A stretch of DNA of 64,000 bases. It comes from Bacteroidales bacterium UBA4070. Its GTDB lineage: Bacteria; Bacteroidota; Bacteroidia; Bacteroidales; VadinHA17. How positions within the stretch are numbered: position 1 is the stretch's first letter; each line of letters begins with the position of its first letter. Made by a program: the position numbers and the translations under genes. Positions 1 through 8,485 of this stretch are shown here, piece after piece. The stretch is taken from positions 11,944 through 75,943 of the forward strand of contig DFYY01000005.1 of assembly GCA_002383485.1 (NCBI GenBank), read 5' to 3'. The notes under the pieces were generated by a model. The model had not been told where the DNA came from, searched no databases, and saw nothing but the letters and a program-made list of their open reading frames with translations.

Positions 1-665
1 TTCTTCGTGCAGAAGAACCAGTCGTAGCAGGTCATCTCTTCCTTGCTCTCCATACGCTGCTTGGCAACACCGCATGAACCGGCCGTGGGAACGATCACAT
101 CGTCACCCGGCTGCCAGTCGGCAGGAAGGGAAACGGAGAAAGCGTCAGCGGTCTGGAGACCTATCACCACCCTGTAGAGCTCGTCAAAGTTGCGACCGAG
201 GCTCAGCGGATAATAGATAATGGTACGGATGATTCCCTTGGGATCAATGAAGAATACAGCCCTCACAGCCTTGGTGCTGCTCTCTCCCGGCATCATCATG
301 CCGTATTTTGTAGCCACTGACATTGTGATATCCTCTATCAGGGGAAAGTTCACCTCTACATTCTTCATACCCTTGTACTCGATTTTCTCCTTGATGGTGC
401 GCAGCCATGCAATGTGGCTGTAAAGTCCGTCAACGGACAGCCCGACAAGTTTGGTGTTGGCTTTTGCAAATTTATCCTCCATGGAGGCAAATGTCATAAA
501 TTCGCTTGTGCAGACCGGGGTGAAATCAGCCGGATGGCTGAAGAGAATCACCCAGCTGCCTGAGTAGTCGGCCGGGAAGTTAATCTCGCCCTGTGTTGTT
601 ACTGCCTTGAATTCCGGTGCCTTGTCGCCTATGCGCGGCATTGCATTTACCTGTGTGTTTTCCAT
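1..665 (-). CDS. Peroxiredoxin, Prx6 / archaeal-type 2-Cys subfamily (3' end cut by the window)
   Basis: Reduces hydrogen peroxide and organic peroxides in the cytosol. About 221 residues are visible from the ATG at 665; only a few C-terminal residues are missing. The peroxidatic Cys52 lies in the motif PADFTPVCTSEF. The C-terminal stretch CYDWFFCTKK, with a further Cys shortly before it, is typical of the archaeal-type Prx6 group, whose C-terminal cysteines resolve the active site. It is the last gene of a leftward run perR-ybaN-katA-dpsL-prx, which gives it a peroxide-defence role. It could be called AhpC loosely, but the C-terminal arm does not look like AhpC. The subfamily call is confident. 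Confidence 0.93.
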   Translation of the reverse strand, partial: MENTQVNAMPRIGDKAPEFKAVTTQGEINFPADYSGSWVILFSHPADFTPVCTSEFMTFASMEDKFAKANTKLVGLSVDGLYSHIAWLRTIKEKIEYKGMKNVEVNFPLIEDITMSVATKYGMMMPGESSTKAVRAVFFIDPKGIIRTIIYYPLSLGRNFDELYRVVIGLQTADAFSVSLPADWQPGDDVIVPTAGSCGVAKQRMESKEEMTCYDWFFCTK

Positions 666-705
666 ATTACTTATTTAATTGATTGATAACAAATTAGTTG
701 ATTAA

Positions 706-738
706 AATCCTTAATTCTTATCTTTTAATCCTTAATTC
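706..738. repeat. 12-bp direct repeat between dpsL and prx
   Basis: The 12-mer AATCCTTAATTC occurs at 706-717 and again at 727-738, 21 bp apart (two helical turns), in the short gap before prx. It could be a site for a regulator bound on one DNA face, or a simple local duplication. No function is claimed. Confidence 0.5.
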
Positions 739-739
739 C

Positions 740-1240
740 TCATTTCCTTCTGGCAAGCATCAGCTCAAGGTCCTCCCTGAGTGCATCCAGGTCCTCCTCA
801 TGCTCCACCTCCTGAGACAGTATTGTAAGGATGATGTTGTAGGTCACCGGGTCACCTTCGCGGGTCAGATCCAGAAGATGGCTATAAACCTTGATCGCGC
901 ATTGTTCACCCTTTATGTTCTGCTCCAGAACTTTTTCCACATAGGGGTCCGTTGGTGCGTCATAGCCGCAGTTCGTGATTTTCATCCATTCAGCGGGAGA
1001 AAGCACGGGTGTGCCCCCGAGCTGAACGATCCTTGTTGTAAGTAACACTGCATGCGACAGCTCTTCCGTTGCATGAAGATCAAGCTCAGCGATCACGGCA
1101 TCCTTCATCGGACCCTTGACCATCTTTGCGCCTATCCAGTACTGGTAATAAGCCAGCCATTCGTCTGCCAGAGCCTTGTTGAGGAGGTTGAGGAGTTTAT
1201 CAACGTCCATTTTCACAATTGATCTTCCGATTTGTGCCAT
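740..1240 (-). CDS. DPS-like ferritin (DPSL / thioferritin type)
   Basis: Four-helix ferritin-like protein of 166 residues that should oxidise and store iron using peroxide, protecting DNA and protein. The ferroxidase ligands read as E27, E60-x2-H63, E112 and E144-x2-H147, the double ExxH layout of bacterioferritin-like sites. Cys91 and Cys114 sit next to the metal-site helices; such a cysteine pair marks the DPSL (thioferritin) group known from Sulfolobus and Bacteroides. It lies 31 bp after katA on the same strand, so it is probably co-transcribed under PerR. An internal ATG at codon 11 is an alternative start. Confidence 0.85.
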   Translation of the reverse strand: MAQIGRSIVKMDVDKLLNLLNKALADEWLAYYQYWIGAKMVKGPMKDAVIAELDLHATEELSHAVLLTTRIVQLGGTPVLSPAEWMKITNCGYDAPTDPYVEKVLEQNIKGEQCAIKVYSHLLDLTREGDPVTYNIILTILSQEVEHEEDLDALREDLELMLARRK

Positions 1241-1271
1241 ATTAATCTGTTTTTAGAATTTTGGTTACGGG

Positions 1272-2741
1272 TTATTTTGCCGGGTACTTTATTCCGAGCC
1301 CTTTGGCTACCAGCATCGCCAGTTCCTTGTCAGCCTTATTGAAATGATCAAGCTGGCGCATCAGGATCTCCTTCTTCTTCGGGCCTGAGACACCCATGAG
1401 TGCTCCCACGAAGTTCGAAACGGTGTTGGCCCTCTCCTGGTCTGTCATCACCTTTCTGAAGAGTGCTCCGGCCTGGGAATAGTGGTCATTGTCATTCCTG
1501 TTGCGGTCCCATGTGTCAGCAACATCTGATTCGATGCTCATTGGAGGTTCCTTGTACTCCTTATCGGCCACTATGTCGTCAAAGCTGTTCGGGAAGTAGT
1601 TGGGCGCTGACCCTCCGTTGCCGTCGAGAGCCATGAAGCCGTCTCTCTGGTGGTTGTGGACCGGAACAATTGGCCGGTTAACCGGCAGCTGCTCATAGTT
1701 TGCGCCGAGCCTGTAACGGTGTGCATCCGGGTAGGCCAGTATGCGTCCCTGCAGCATTTTATCAGGAGACAGACCAATGCCGGGAACAGTGTTCGAAGGA
1801 GCAAAGGCAGCCTGCTCTACCTCAGCAAAATAGTTTGCAGGTATCTCATTCAGCTCCATCACACCGGCTTCAATGAGGGGGAACTCTTTATGGGGCCATA
1901 CTTTGGTAAGGTCGAAGGGATTCCACCTGAACTTCTTCGCCTGTGCTTCAGTCATCACCTGGATCTTAAGCGTCCATTTCGGGAAATCCTTTTTTGCGAT
2001 GGCTTCAACGAGGTCACGCTGCGAGTAATCGGGGTCTTTCCCTCTCAGTTCCTCGGCCTGCGGGCCCGTGAGGGTCTTGTTGCCCTGCTGTGTCTTGAAG
2101 TGGAACTTCACCCATACCCGTTCGTTCTTCTTATTATACATTGAGAACGTGTGGCTGCCGTAGCCGTTCATGAACCTGTAGCCGTCGGGTGTACCCCTGT
2201 CGCTGAAGAGTATCATTACCTGGTGCAGGCTCTCAGGGTTGAGGCTCCAGTAATCCCACATCATGGTCGGACTCTTGAGATTGGTCTTCGGATCACGTTT
2301 CTGGGTGTGAATAAAGTCGGGAAATTTCTTCGCATCCTTTATGAAGAAGACGGGGGTGTTGTTCCCCACGAGGTCCCAGTTTCCGTCTTCAGTGTAGAAC
2401 TTTATGGCGAACCCCCTGGGGTCACGTTCGGTATCGGCGCTGCCCTTCTCTCCTCCCACGGTAGAGAACCGTGCCAGGACCCTGCATCTGTTTCCCACCT
2501 TGCTGAATAGTTTGGCCTTTGTGTATTTTGTAATGTTACCTGTAACGGTAAAGGTTCCGAAGGCACCTGTTCCCTTTGCATGTACTACCCTCTCCGGTAT
2601 TCGTTCACGGTTGAAGTGCGCCAGCTTCTCATGGAGATGATAATCCTGAAGCAGTACCGGACCCCTCGGACCTGCGGTCATGCTGTCTTCGTTCTCGAAG
2701 AAGGGCCTGCCAGCTGCTGTGGTGAGTTTCTTCTTTGCCAT
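1272..2741 (-). CDS. katA: Monofunctional haem catalase, small-subunit type
   Basis: Converts hydrogen peroxide to water and oxygen in the cytosol. The 489-residue length fits clade 3 small-subunit catalases. Visible landmarks are the distal His in RVVHAKGTGAFG, the distal Asn in the GNNTPVFF region, and the proximal haem-ligand Tyr in the segment AYPDAHRYRLG. The start MAKKKLTTAAG matches the family N-terminus. It begins 11 bp after the ybaN stop codon, so it is read from the perR promoter unless an internal promoter lies inside ybaN. No defect seen. Confidence 0.97.
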   Translation of the reverse strand: MAKKKLTTAAGRPFFENEDSMTAGPRGPVLLQDYHLHEKLAHFNRERIPERVVHAKGTGAFGTFTVTGNITKYTKAKLFSKVGNRCRVLARFSTVGGEKGSADTERDPRGFAIKFYTEDGNWDLVGNNTPVFFIKDAKKFPDFIHTQKRDPKTNLKSPTMMWDYWSLNPESLHQVMILFSDRGTPDGYRFMNGYGSHTFSMYNKKNERVWVKFHFKTQQGNKTLTGPQAEELRGKDPDYSQRDLVEAIAKKDFPKWTLKIQVMTEAQAKKFRWNPFDLTKVWPHKEFPLIEAGVMELNEIPANYFAEVEQAAFAPSNTVPGIGLSPDKMLQGRILAYPDAHRYRLGANYEQLPVNRPIVPVHNHQRDGFMALDGNGGSAPNYFPNSFDDIVADKEYKEPPMSIESDVADTWDRNRNDNDHYSQAGALFRKVMTDQERANTVSNFVGALMGVSGPKKKEILMRQLDHFNKADKELAMLVAKGLGIKYPAK

Positions 2742-2752
2742 TTTGTTGAGTT

Positions 2753-3127
2753 TTAATGCTTCTCTGTTATCTGTTTATTGTTTTTACCGAAAAAGTACCA
2801 GAGTTTAAATGCCGTTCCTGTTATGCCGGCAGCCAACAGGAGTATTTTGATCCATGGTTTGTCAGCTGCAAAAAAGACTGTCAGCAGGATCATGGACCAC
2901 ATTATTATCAGTGCTGAAAACCCTGCCCTCCGGCCTGATTTACGGGTCATGTACTTCGCGGTGATCCGTCCCGTCACAACCTTGCTGTACAGGGCCGGCG
3001 AACTTCTGAGGAAGAGGCCTGCGGAGAGCAGCACAAAAGGAGTTGTGGGCAGAACGGGGAGGAAGATCCCGATGAAGCCCAGAACAAGGGAGATTGTTCC
3101 GCCTGATATGAGCAAGAGCCTGATCAT
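2753..3127 (-). CDS. YbaN / DUF454 family small membrane protein
   Basis: 124-residue inner-membrane protein with about three or four hydrophobic segments, starting MIRLLLISGGTISLVLGFIG and containing the PVLPTTPFVLLSAG stretch typical of DUF454 (E. coli YbaN). The molecular role of the family is not established. Its ATG overlaps the perR stop region by 4 bp and katA follows 11 bp later, so it is translationally tied to the peroxide regulon. The tail after the last hydrophobic segment is short and polar. Confidence 0.85.
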   Translation of the reverse strand: MIRLLLISGGTISLVLGFIGIFLPVLPTTPFVLLSAGLFLRSSPALYSKVVTGRITAKYMTRKSGRRAGFSALIIMWSMILLTVFFAADKPWIKILLLAAGITGTAFKLWYFFGKNNKQITEKH

Positions 3128-3567
3128 CTTTTTTTGACCAACTCCCTGTTGTCAGTGAACTTTCCGGAGATCTGCAGCTTGACCTCCCCGATGATGAAGT
3201 CCGGAATCTGTTTCTTTTCAAAGTAGTTGTATATCATCTCCGTCAGTTCGTCATCATAATAATCCTCAATCCGGTCACAGTGGGTGCAGTAAATATGATG
3301 ATGAGTATCCTTAACCGCATCATAGCGCAGGAGACCGCTGTCAGTCTTCACCCTCCGGATGATATCCTTTTCAACAAGCGTGTCAAGTGTTTTATAGACT
3401 GTCCCGGTTGCTATATCAGGGTGCTTTTTCCTTATGAACTGACTGACCTCCTCGGCAGTGGGATGATCATGAAGCATATCCACTGCCTCGCAAACTGCAA
3501 GTCGCTGTGGTGTCACCCTGAGACCATTCTTCTTAAGCTCTATCCTGTAATCTTCAATTTTCATCAT
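3124..3567 (-). CDS. perR: Fur-family peroxide regulator (PerR-like)
   Basis: 147-residue metal-dependent repressor: winged-helix domain (about 1-85, with GLRVTPQRLAV and HPTAEEV) and a dimerisation/metal domain with HHHIYCTHC. The position at the head of a katA/dpsL/prx operon supports PerR rather than iron-sensing Fur. Oddity: only one CxxC (CTHC) is present; the second CxxC that completes the structural zinc site in Bacillus PerR is absent from the C-terminus. The gene should repress its own operon; a palindrome lies just before its start. An alternative is a different Fur-family paralogue. Confidence 0.85.
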   Translation of the reverse strand: MMKIEDYRIELKKNGLRVTPQRLAVCEAVDMLHDHPTAEEVSQFIRKKHPDIATGTVYKTLDTLVEKDIIRRVKTDSGLLRYDAVKDTHHHIYCTHCDRIEDYYDDELTEMIYNYFEKKQIPDFIIGEVKLQISGKFTDNRELVKKR

Positions 3568-3576
3568 CTAAGAATA

Positions 3577-3626
3577 ATTCCTAACAAGGAATGAACAAAT
3601 ATAAGACAATTAAATCAGAAAACAAA
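3577..3626 (-). promoter_or_regulatory. Consensus Bacteroidota promoter plus palindrome upstream of perR
   Basis: Reading leftward, TTTG (3626-3623) is followed after 19 bp by TATATTTG (3603-3596), an exact match to the Bacteroidota sigma pattern TTTG-N19-TAnnTTTG. Just downstream, at 3592-3577, lies a perfect 6-4-6 inverted repeat ATTCCT-TGTT-AGGAAT, which covers the predicted transcription start. This is the likely operator for autoregulation by the PerR-like protein. The operator role is inferred from position. Confidence 0.7.
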
Positions 3627-3719
3627 ATAAAATTTAAGCAAAAAGCGATCAGAAGCCAGTCAATGCATCTGTTTATTTATTACGCTAAACATACCAGAGT
3701 CTGTCCAGTACGTTACGCA

Positions 3720-3809
3720 TTATCTCATCCACATTTTCGCGGTTATCTCCGAAAGAAGCGCATCTGCATCGAGACCTGTTTCAGGGAACCTGACAACCAG
3801 CTTGTTCAT
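3720..3809 (-). other. Intergenic stretch with a possible tiny gene remnant
   Basis: The 356-bp gap between perR and dsbD holds no clear gene. On the minus strand a 29-codon open frame begins MNKLVVRFPETGLDADALLS; in a shifted frame it would continue as DNRENVDEIMRNVLDRLWYV before a stop. This could be the scar of a small frameshifted gene or chance. No family is recognised. Confidence 0.2.
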
Positions 3810-3827
3810 GGGGTAACTTTTTTAGGC

Positions 3828-3843
3828 GATTGTTGTTACAATC
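3828..3843. promoter_or_regulatory. 6-4-6 inverted repeat upstream of dsbD
   Basis: GATTGT-TGTT-ACAATC is a perfect palindrome with the same geometry and the same TGTT core (read on one strand) as the palindrome at the perR promoter. It lies about 80 bp before dsbD and 54 bp upstream of its likely -7 element. It may be a second site for the same regulator, which would link thiol redox control to the peroxide response. Confidence 0.45.
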
Positions 3844-3896
3844 AAAGGTAGGCCATCGGAAAGGCGATGTCAAGTAGCTGAGTTATATATTTATCG

Positions 3897-3904
3897 TATT
3901 TTTG
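3897..3904 (+). promoter_or_regulatory. Likely -7 promoter element of dsbD
   Basis: TATTTTTG matches the Bacteroidota -7 pattern TAnnTTTG and ends 19 bp before the dsbD ATG. No clear TTTG -33 element lies at the right distance, so the promoter may be weak or activator-dependent. Confidence 0.45.
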
Positions 3905-3923
3905 TGGCCTGAAAAATAATAAT

Positions 3924-5969
3924 ATGACCAGACTGAAATCACTTACATTTTCAGCATTTCTGCTGATATCCATGTCAATAGTGAGCGCGCAGGTTCTTGA
4001 ACCGGTCAACTGGACCTTCAAGAGCGAGAAGAAGAGTGACACTGGCTATGAAATAATCATGACGGCGGCAATTGATGACACGTGGCATCTCTATGCAATG
4101 GACATTCCTGAAGGAGGCCCTATTGCAACCAGTTTTACGTTTGATCCCTCGGAGTTTTATACCCTTGATGGTAAGCCGTTTGCCGTCAATGAACCGGTGG
4201 TAAAGTTCGACAACAGCTTCGGGATGGACATCGGGATGCACAGCGGCACCACTGAATTCAGACAAAAGATTGCAGTGAAGGAGTTGCCTGTCACGGTCAG
4301 TGGAATCGTAACATTCATGTCGTGTGATGATTCGCAGTGTCTCCCGCCACGTGATGTTGAGTTCTCGGTGGTTATAGGTGGTGATGCCGTCCCGGCGATT
4401 GATACTGCCTTCGGTACACTTGCTGCCGGTGCAGACGGAGGTGCTGTGACTGATACTCCGGCCCAAAAATCCGGCAAGGGATTTCTGAAGTTCTTCCTGC
4501 TCTCAATGCTGGCTGGCCTGGCCGGGATACTCACCCCTTGCGTCTTCCCGATGATACCTATGACCGTTGCTTTCTTCTCCCAGGGTAGCGGGTCAAAGGG
4601 TTCGGCAATAGGCAAGGCACTCATATTCGGACTTTCAATAGTACTTCTTTACTCGTCACTCGGCATAATTGTATCACTCACCAGCGCAGGCGCCGGCTTT
4701 GCAAATACACTCAGCACACACTGGATCCCGAACCTGCTGTTCTTCACACTCTTCCTGGTGTTTGCTGCTTCATTCTTCGGCGCATTCGAGATAGTGCTGC
4801 CTTCGAAATGGGTTAGTTCAACGGACTCGAAGGTAGACAGGGGCGGCGCCCTGGCTGCCTTCTTCCTGGGACTGACAACCGTCCTTGTTTCCTTCTCCTG
4901 CACCGGCCCGATAGTGGGTGCGCTGCTGGTCGAGGCTGCCTCGGGCGATGTGCTTCGTCCCACAATAGGCATGTTCGGGTTCGGGCTTGCCTTTGCACTG
5001 CCATTTACACTATTTGCACTCTTCCCGTCATGGCTGAACAAGATGCCCAAGTCTGGCGGATGGCTCAACTCGGTCAAGGTGGTGCTGGGATTCATCATGC
5101 TTGCATTCAGCCTCAAGTTCGCATCAACAATAGATACAGTCTATAACCTCGGGATACTCTCAAGAGACATTTACCTGGCAATATGGATAGTACTGTTTGT
5201 GCTACTGGGGATCTACCTTATGGGCAAGATCAAGTTCTCGCATGACAGTGACGTGCCTCATATCGGGATCTTCAGGCTGGTACTTATAATCGCTTCGTTT
5301 ACCTTCGCACTCTACCTTCTGCCGGGTCTCTTCGGAGCCCCGCTTACAAGGATCTCCGCACTGCTGCCCCCCAGGGAGACCTCAGGGTTCAACCTGCTCA
5401 AGGCTATCAGTGAAAACAGAACTGTGGCTTCGCCGGGAATGGCAGTGCCGGACGTATTTGGACCCGATGCGTTGTCTGCTGCCGGATCAGCACTCTGCGA
5501 GGAACCTAAATATGCAGATTTCCTGCATTTTGAGTACGGGATGGAGGGTTATTTCGACCTGGAACAGGGACTGGCATGCGCCGGGAAACTGGGCAAGCCG
5601 GTGCTGATCGACTTCAAAGGCCACGCCTGCGCCAACTGCAAGGAGATGGATGCACGCGTATGGTCCGACCCGGGCGTGCAGCAGAGACTGAGAGACAATT
5701 TCGTGCTGGTGGCCCTGTATGTGGATGACCGCACAAAGCTGCCTGAGAACGAGGTGTTTGTCTCAAAGGTAGACGGAAGGGAGAAAAAGACAATTGGCAA
5801 AAAGAATGAGGACATTGAAATCTCGATGTTCAATACTAATACACTTCCTTTGTATGCCATTGTTGACCCTTCTGGCAAGCCGCTGATAGAAACCCGCGGA
5901 ACGGACTTTGACATCCAGGCATACATTGACTGGCTCGACAGGGGAGCGGAAGCGTACAGAAACAGGTAG
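3924..5969 (+). CDS. dsbD: Thiol:disulfide interchange protein DsbD
   Basis: Moves electrons from cytosolic thioredoxin across the inner membrane to periplasmic thiol partners. All three modules are present in 681 residues: a signal peptide (about 1-22), an N-terminal immunoglobulin-like domain with a cysteine pair near SCDDSQC, an eight-helix membrane domain with GILTPCVFP and SFSCTGPIVG carrying the two redox cysteines, and a C-terminal thioredoxin domain with the CxxC motif HACANCKEM. It stands alone next to the peroxide operon and divergent from it. A role in periplasmic reduction or cytochrome c maturation fits the multihaem cytochromes elsewhere in the window. Confidence 0.95.
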   Translation: MTRLKSLTFSAFLLISMSIVSAQVLEPVNWTFKSEKKSDTGYEIIMTAAIDDTWHLYAMDIPEGGPIATSFTFDPSEFYTLDGKPFAVNEPVVKFDNSFGMDIGMHSGTTEFRQKIAVKELPVTVSGIVTFMSCDDSQCLPPRDVEFSVVIGGDAVPAIDTAFGTLAAGADGGAVTDTPAQKSGKGFLKFFLLSMLAGLAGILTPCVFPMIPMTVAFFSQGSGSKGSAIGKALIFGLSIVLLYSSLGIIVSLTSAGAGFANTLSTHWIPNLLFFTLFLVFAASFFGAFEIVLPSKWVSSTDSKVDRGGALAAFFLGLTTVLVSFSCTGPIVGALLVEAASGDVLRPTIGMFGFGLAFALPFTLFALFPSWLNKMPKSGGWLNSVKVVLGFIMLAFSLKFASTIDTVYNLGILSRDIYLAIWIVLFVLLGIYLMGKIKFSHDSDVPHIGIFRLVLIIASFTFALYLLPGLFGAPLTRISALLPPRETSGFNLLKAISENRTVASPGMAVPDVFGPDALSAAGSALCEEPKYADFLHFEYGMEGYFDLEQGLACAGKLGKPVLIDFKGHACANCKEMDARVWSDPGVQQRLRDNFVLVALYVDDRTKLPENEVFVSKVDGREKKTIGKKNEDIEISMFNTNTLPLYAIVDPSGKPLIETRGTDFDIQAYIDWLDRGAEAYRNR

Positions 5970-6135
5970 AAAATATCTTTACGTCAGAGCCTGGTCAGTC
6001 GATGGACCCGGGACCTTTAAAAGGCAGATAACTTCTTAGCAACAGAGCCGGGTCTGTTCATTGATCTGGTTTCACTTTCTTGTTCAAGACGGAAAAACCT
6101 GCCGACTGGATCAAGCCGGTGCTGAAACGCTAGTT

Positions 6136-8409
6136 TTATCTTCCCATATAGAAGACAAGGCGGCCGCCCTGCATTATCTCAGCGTGGGTGATGTAAAGGC
6201 GGTCGAGCCTCGTGCCGTTAAGTTCTGCCTTTTTTACGTATAAGTTCAGCGGTCCCTGATTCACAGCGCTGACTGTAAACGTTTTTCCGTTCTCCAGACT
6301 GAGGGTGGCTTCCTTAACCAGCGGACTGCCCAGGTCATACCGGTCTGAGCCGGGAGCCACGGGGTAAAAACCGAGTGCACTGAAGATATACCATGCGCTC
6401 ATCTGTCCGCAATCATCGTTACCGCTCAGTCCGTCAGGAGCCGGCAGGTACTTGCTGTCCATGATATGTCTGACGCAATAATGAGTCTTTCGCGGCGCAC
6501 CTGCGTAATTATACAGGTAAGGAACATGGTGAGAGGGTTCGTTCCCGTGAACGTAATTACCTATGATGCCCTCGCGGGTAATATCCTCGGTCTCTGCAAA
6601 GAAACTGTCAGGGAGATACATCGTGAAGAGCGAGTCGAGGTGCTGAGTAAATCTCTTGTTTCCGCCGTGAAGCTTAATAAGTGCATCCGGGTCATGAGGG
6701 ACATACAGGCTGTAATTCCAGGCATTTCCTTCGATGAACCCCTGTCCGTGGGTGCTCAGTACATCGAACTCCTGCCTGAAGCTGCCGTCGGCTTTCCTCG
6801 GGCGCATGAAGCCGGTGGCAGGATCCCAGAGGTTGAGGTAATTACGGGACCTGTCCGTGAACTCCCGGCGAAGCTCTTCCGTGCCGGCAATTTGCGCTAT
6901 GCACCAGTCGTCATAAGCATATTCGAGCGTTACTGAAACTGAGGAACCCGTTCGTTCGTCGGGAACATAACCAAATTCCATATAATCATTAAGTCCGTCA
7001 TACCAGCCGTTGCGGGCAGTGGTGATACATGCTTCTGTTGCACGTGTATAATCAAATCCTGCAACGTTTTTGACTATGGCGTCAGCTATCACGGGTACAG
7101 CATGGTATCCGATCATGCACCAGTTTTCATTTGCATGATGAGACCAGACGGGAAGCATCTTATGAACGCTCTGGTCATAGTGTGCAAGCATTGAGTTGAC
7201 CATGTCGGAGGTACTGCGCTGCTGCAGGATCGTAAAGAGCGGGTGCAGCGCACGGTATGTATCCCATAGTGAGAAGGTTGTGTAGTTTGTAAAGTCCTCC
7301 GCCTTATGGATATTCTGATCAAGCCCCCTGTAGCTTCCGTCGGAATCCATGTAGATGGTAGGGGAGAGGAAGGTATGGTAGAGCGAGGTGTAGAAACTGG
7401 TCATCTGCCCTTCGTTCATCATGGTCACACTGACTTTTCCGAGTTCTGATCTCCACATTTCTTCGGCCTGTTTCCTGGAAGCGTCAAAATCAGACCGTGG
7501 AGCTTCAGATATCATATTGGCCACAGCACCTGCCGTACTAACAGGTGATAAAGCCACTCTTACCGTAATCTGTTCACCGGGTGTAGCAGGGAAGTCGAAA
7601 TGACCTCTGATGTTTCTGCCTGCAGCCTCGGGGAAGTTTGTCTTCTGATCAAAGCGGCGCCAGAAACCCCTGTAGACCCTGGCTGGCGAGTCGTCCCTGA
7701 ATCCATATGAGGTGAATGGCCCGGAAAAAGCAATGGCAAAGTACAATGTTCTCGTCCTTGCCCATCCGCTCGTCTGCCGGTAGCCGGTGATCAGGGTGTC
7801 ATTCTCCACCCTGATGAAGGTCCAGACATTCTTATCTGCATCATTATATATTCCGTGAGCCATATCGAGGATTATGTGCGCTTCGCCGCCCTTATTAAAA
7901 GTGTACCGGTGCACACCGGTTCGGGTAGTGGCAGTCAGTTCAGCAAGGATATCATGATCTTTCAGGAGTACCGAATAATATCCGGGTGAGGCCTTCTCCT
8001 GAGTGTGTGAGAACAGTGAGCGGTACCCTTTTTCAGGAGCGTCGGAGGTGCCCGGATTAAATTGCAGCGCCCCGGTTGTCGGCATCAGAAGTATATCACC
8101 AAGGTCAGAGTGCCCTGTGCCGCTGAAATGTGTATGCGAGAAGCCGACTATTGTGCTGTCAGCATACTGGTATCCGGCACAATACTTATACACATCCCTG
8201 TTGTAGCTGCCGTTCACCTCATATGGCAGTGTGTCAGTGTCGGGAGAGAGCTGCACCATTCCGAAGGGCACCGAGGCGCCGGGGTAGGTGTGTCCCATCC
8301 TGTCCGTGCCAATGAAGGGATTAACATACTTTAAAGGATCTGTATCCTGACCGGAGCAGAAGGCTGAGGCCAGGTTCAGTATGAAAATGGATGAAAGAAT
8401 CCTGATCAT
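6136..8409 (-). CDS. GH92 family alpha-mannosidase, secreted
   Basis: Calcium-dependent exo-acting alpha-mannosidase that trims mannose from glycans. 757 residues is the usual GH92 size. A signal peptide (about 1-20, ending near CSGQ) leads into YVNPFIGTD and GASVPFGMVQLSPDT, typical N-terminal GH92 sequence. The (alpha/alpha)6 domain carries GNEPSHHVPYLYNY and the C-terminal SGNDDCGQMSAWYIFSALGF block with the catalytic acid region. It could be periplasmic or surface-bound; the Cys near the cleavage site is not a clean lipobox. No susC/susD pair is nearby, so it is not in a standard polysaccharide locus. Linkage specificity cannot be read. Confidence 0.95.
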   Translation of the reverse strand: MIRILSSIFILNLASAFCSGQDTDPLKYVNPFIGTDRMGHTYPGASVPFGMVQLSPDTDTLPYEVNGSYNRDVYKYCAGYQYADSTIVGFSHTHFSGTGHSDLGDILLMPTTGALQFNPGTSDAPEKGYRSLFSHTQEKASPGYYSVLLKDHDILAELTATTRTGVHRYTFNKGGEAHIILDMAHGIYNDADKNVWTFIRVENDTLITGYRQTSGWARTRTLYFAIAFSGPFTSYGFRDDSPARVYRGFWRRFDQKTNFPEAAGRNIRGHFDFPATPGEQITVRVALSPVSTAGAVANMISEAPRSDFDASRKQAEEMWRSELGKVSVTMMNEGQMTSFYTSLYHTFLSPTIYMDSDGSYRGLDQNIHKAEDFTNYTTFSLWDTYRALHPLFTILQQRSTSDMVNSMLAHYDQSVHKMLPVWSHHANENWCMIGYHAVPVIADAIVKNVAGFDYTRATEACITTARNGWYDGLNDYMEFGYVPDERTGSSVSVTLEYAYDDWCIAQIAGTEELRREFTDRSRNYLNLWDPATGFMRPRKADGSFRQEFDVLSTHGQGFIEGNAWNYSLYVPHDPDALIKLHGGNKRFTQHLDSLFTMYLPDSFFAETEDITREGIIGNYVHGNEPSHHVPYLYNYAGAPRKTHYCVRHIMDSKYLPAPDGLSGNDDCGQMSAWYIFSALGFYPVAPGSDRYDLGSPLVKEATLSLENGKTFTVSAVNQGPLNLYVKKAELNGTRLDRLYITHAEIMQGGRLVFYMGR

Positions 8410-8485
8410 ATCTCGTCTGTTTACAGACGTAAAGATAAGAATCAGGAATGATGACGGGGCGAGGCCGGTTACAATCAGACGGTTT

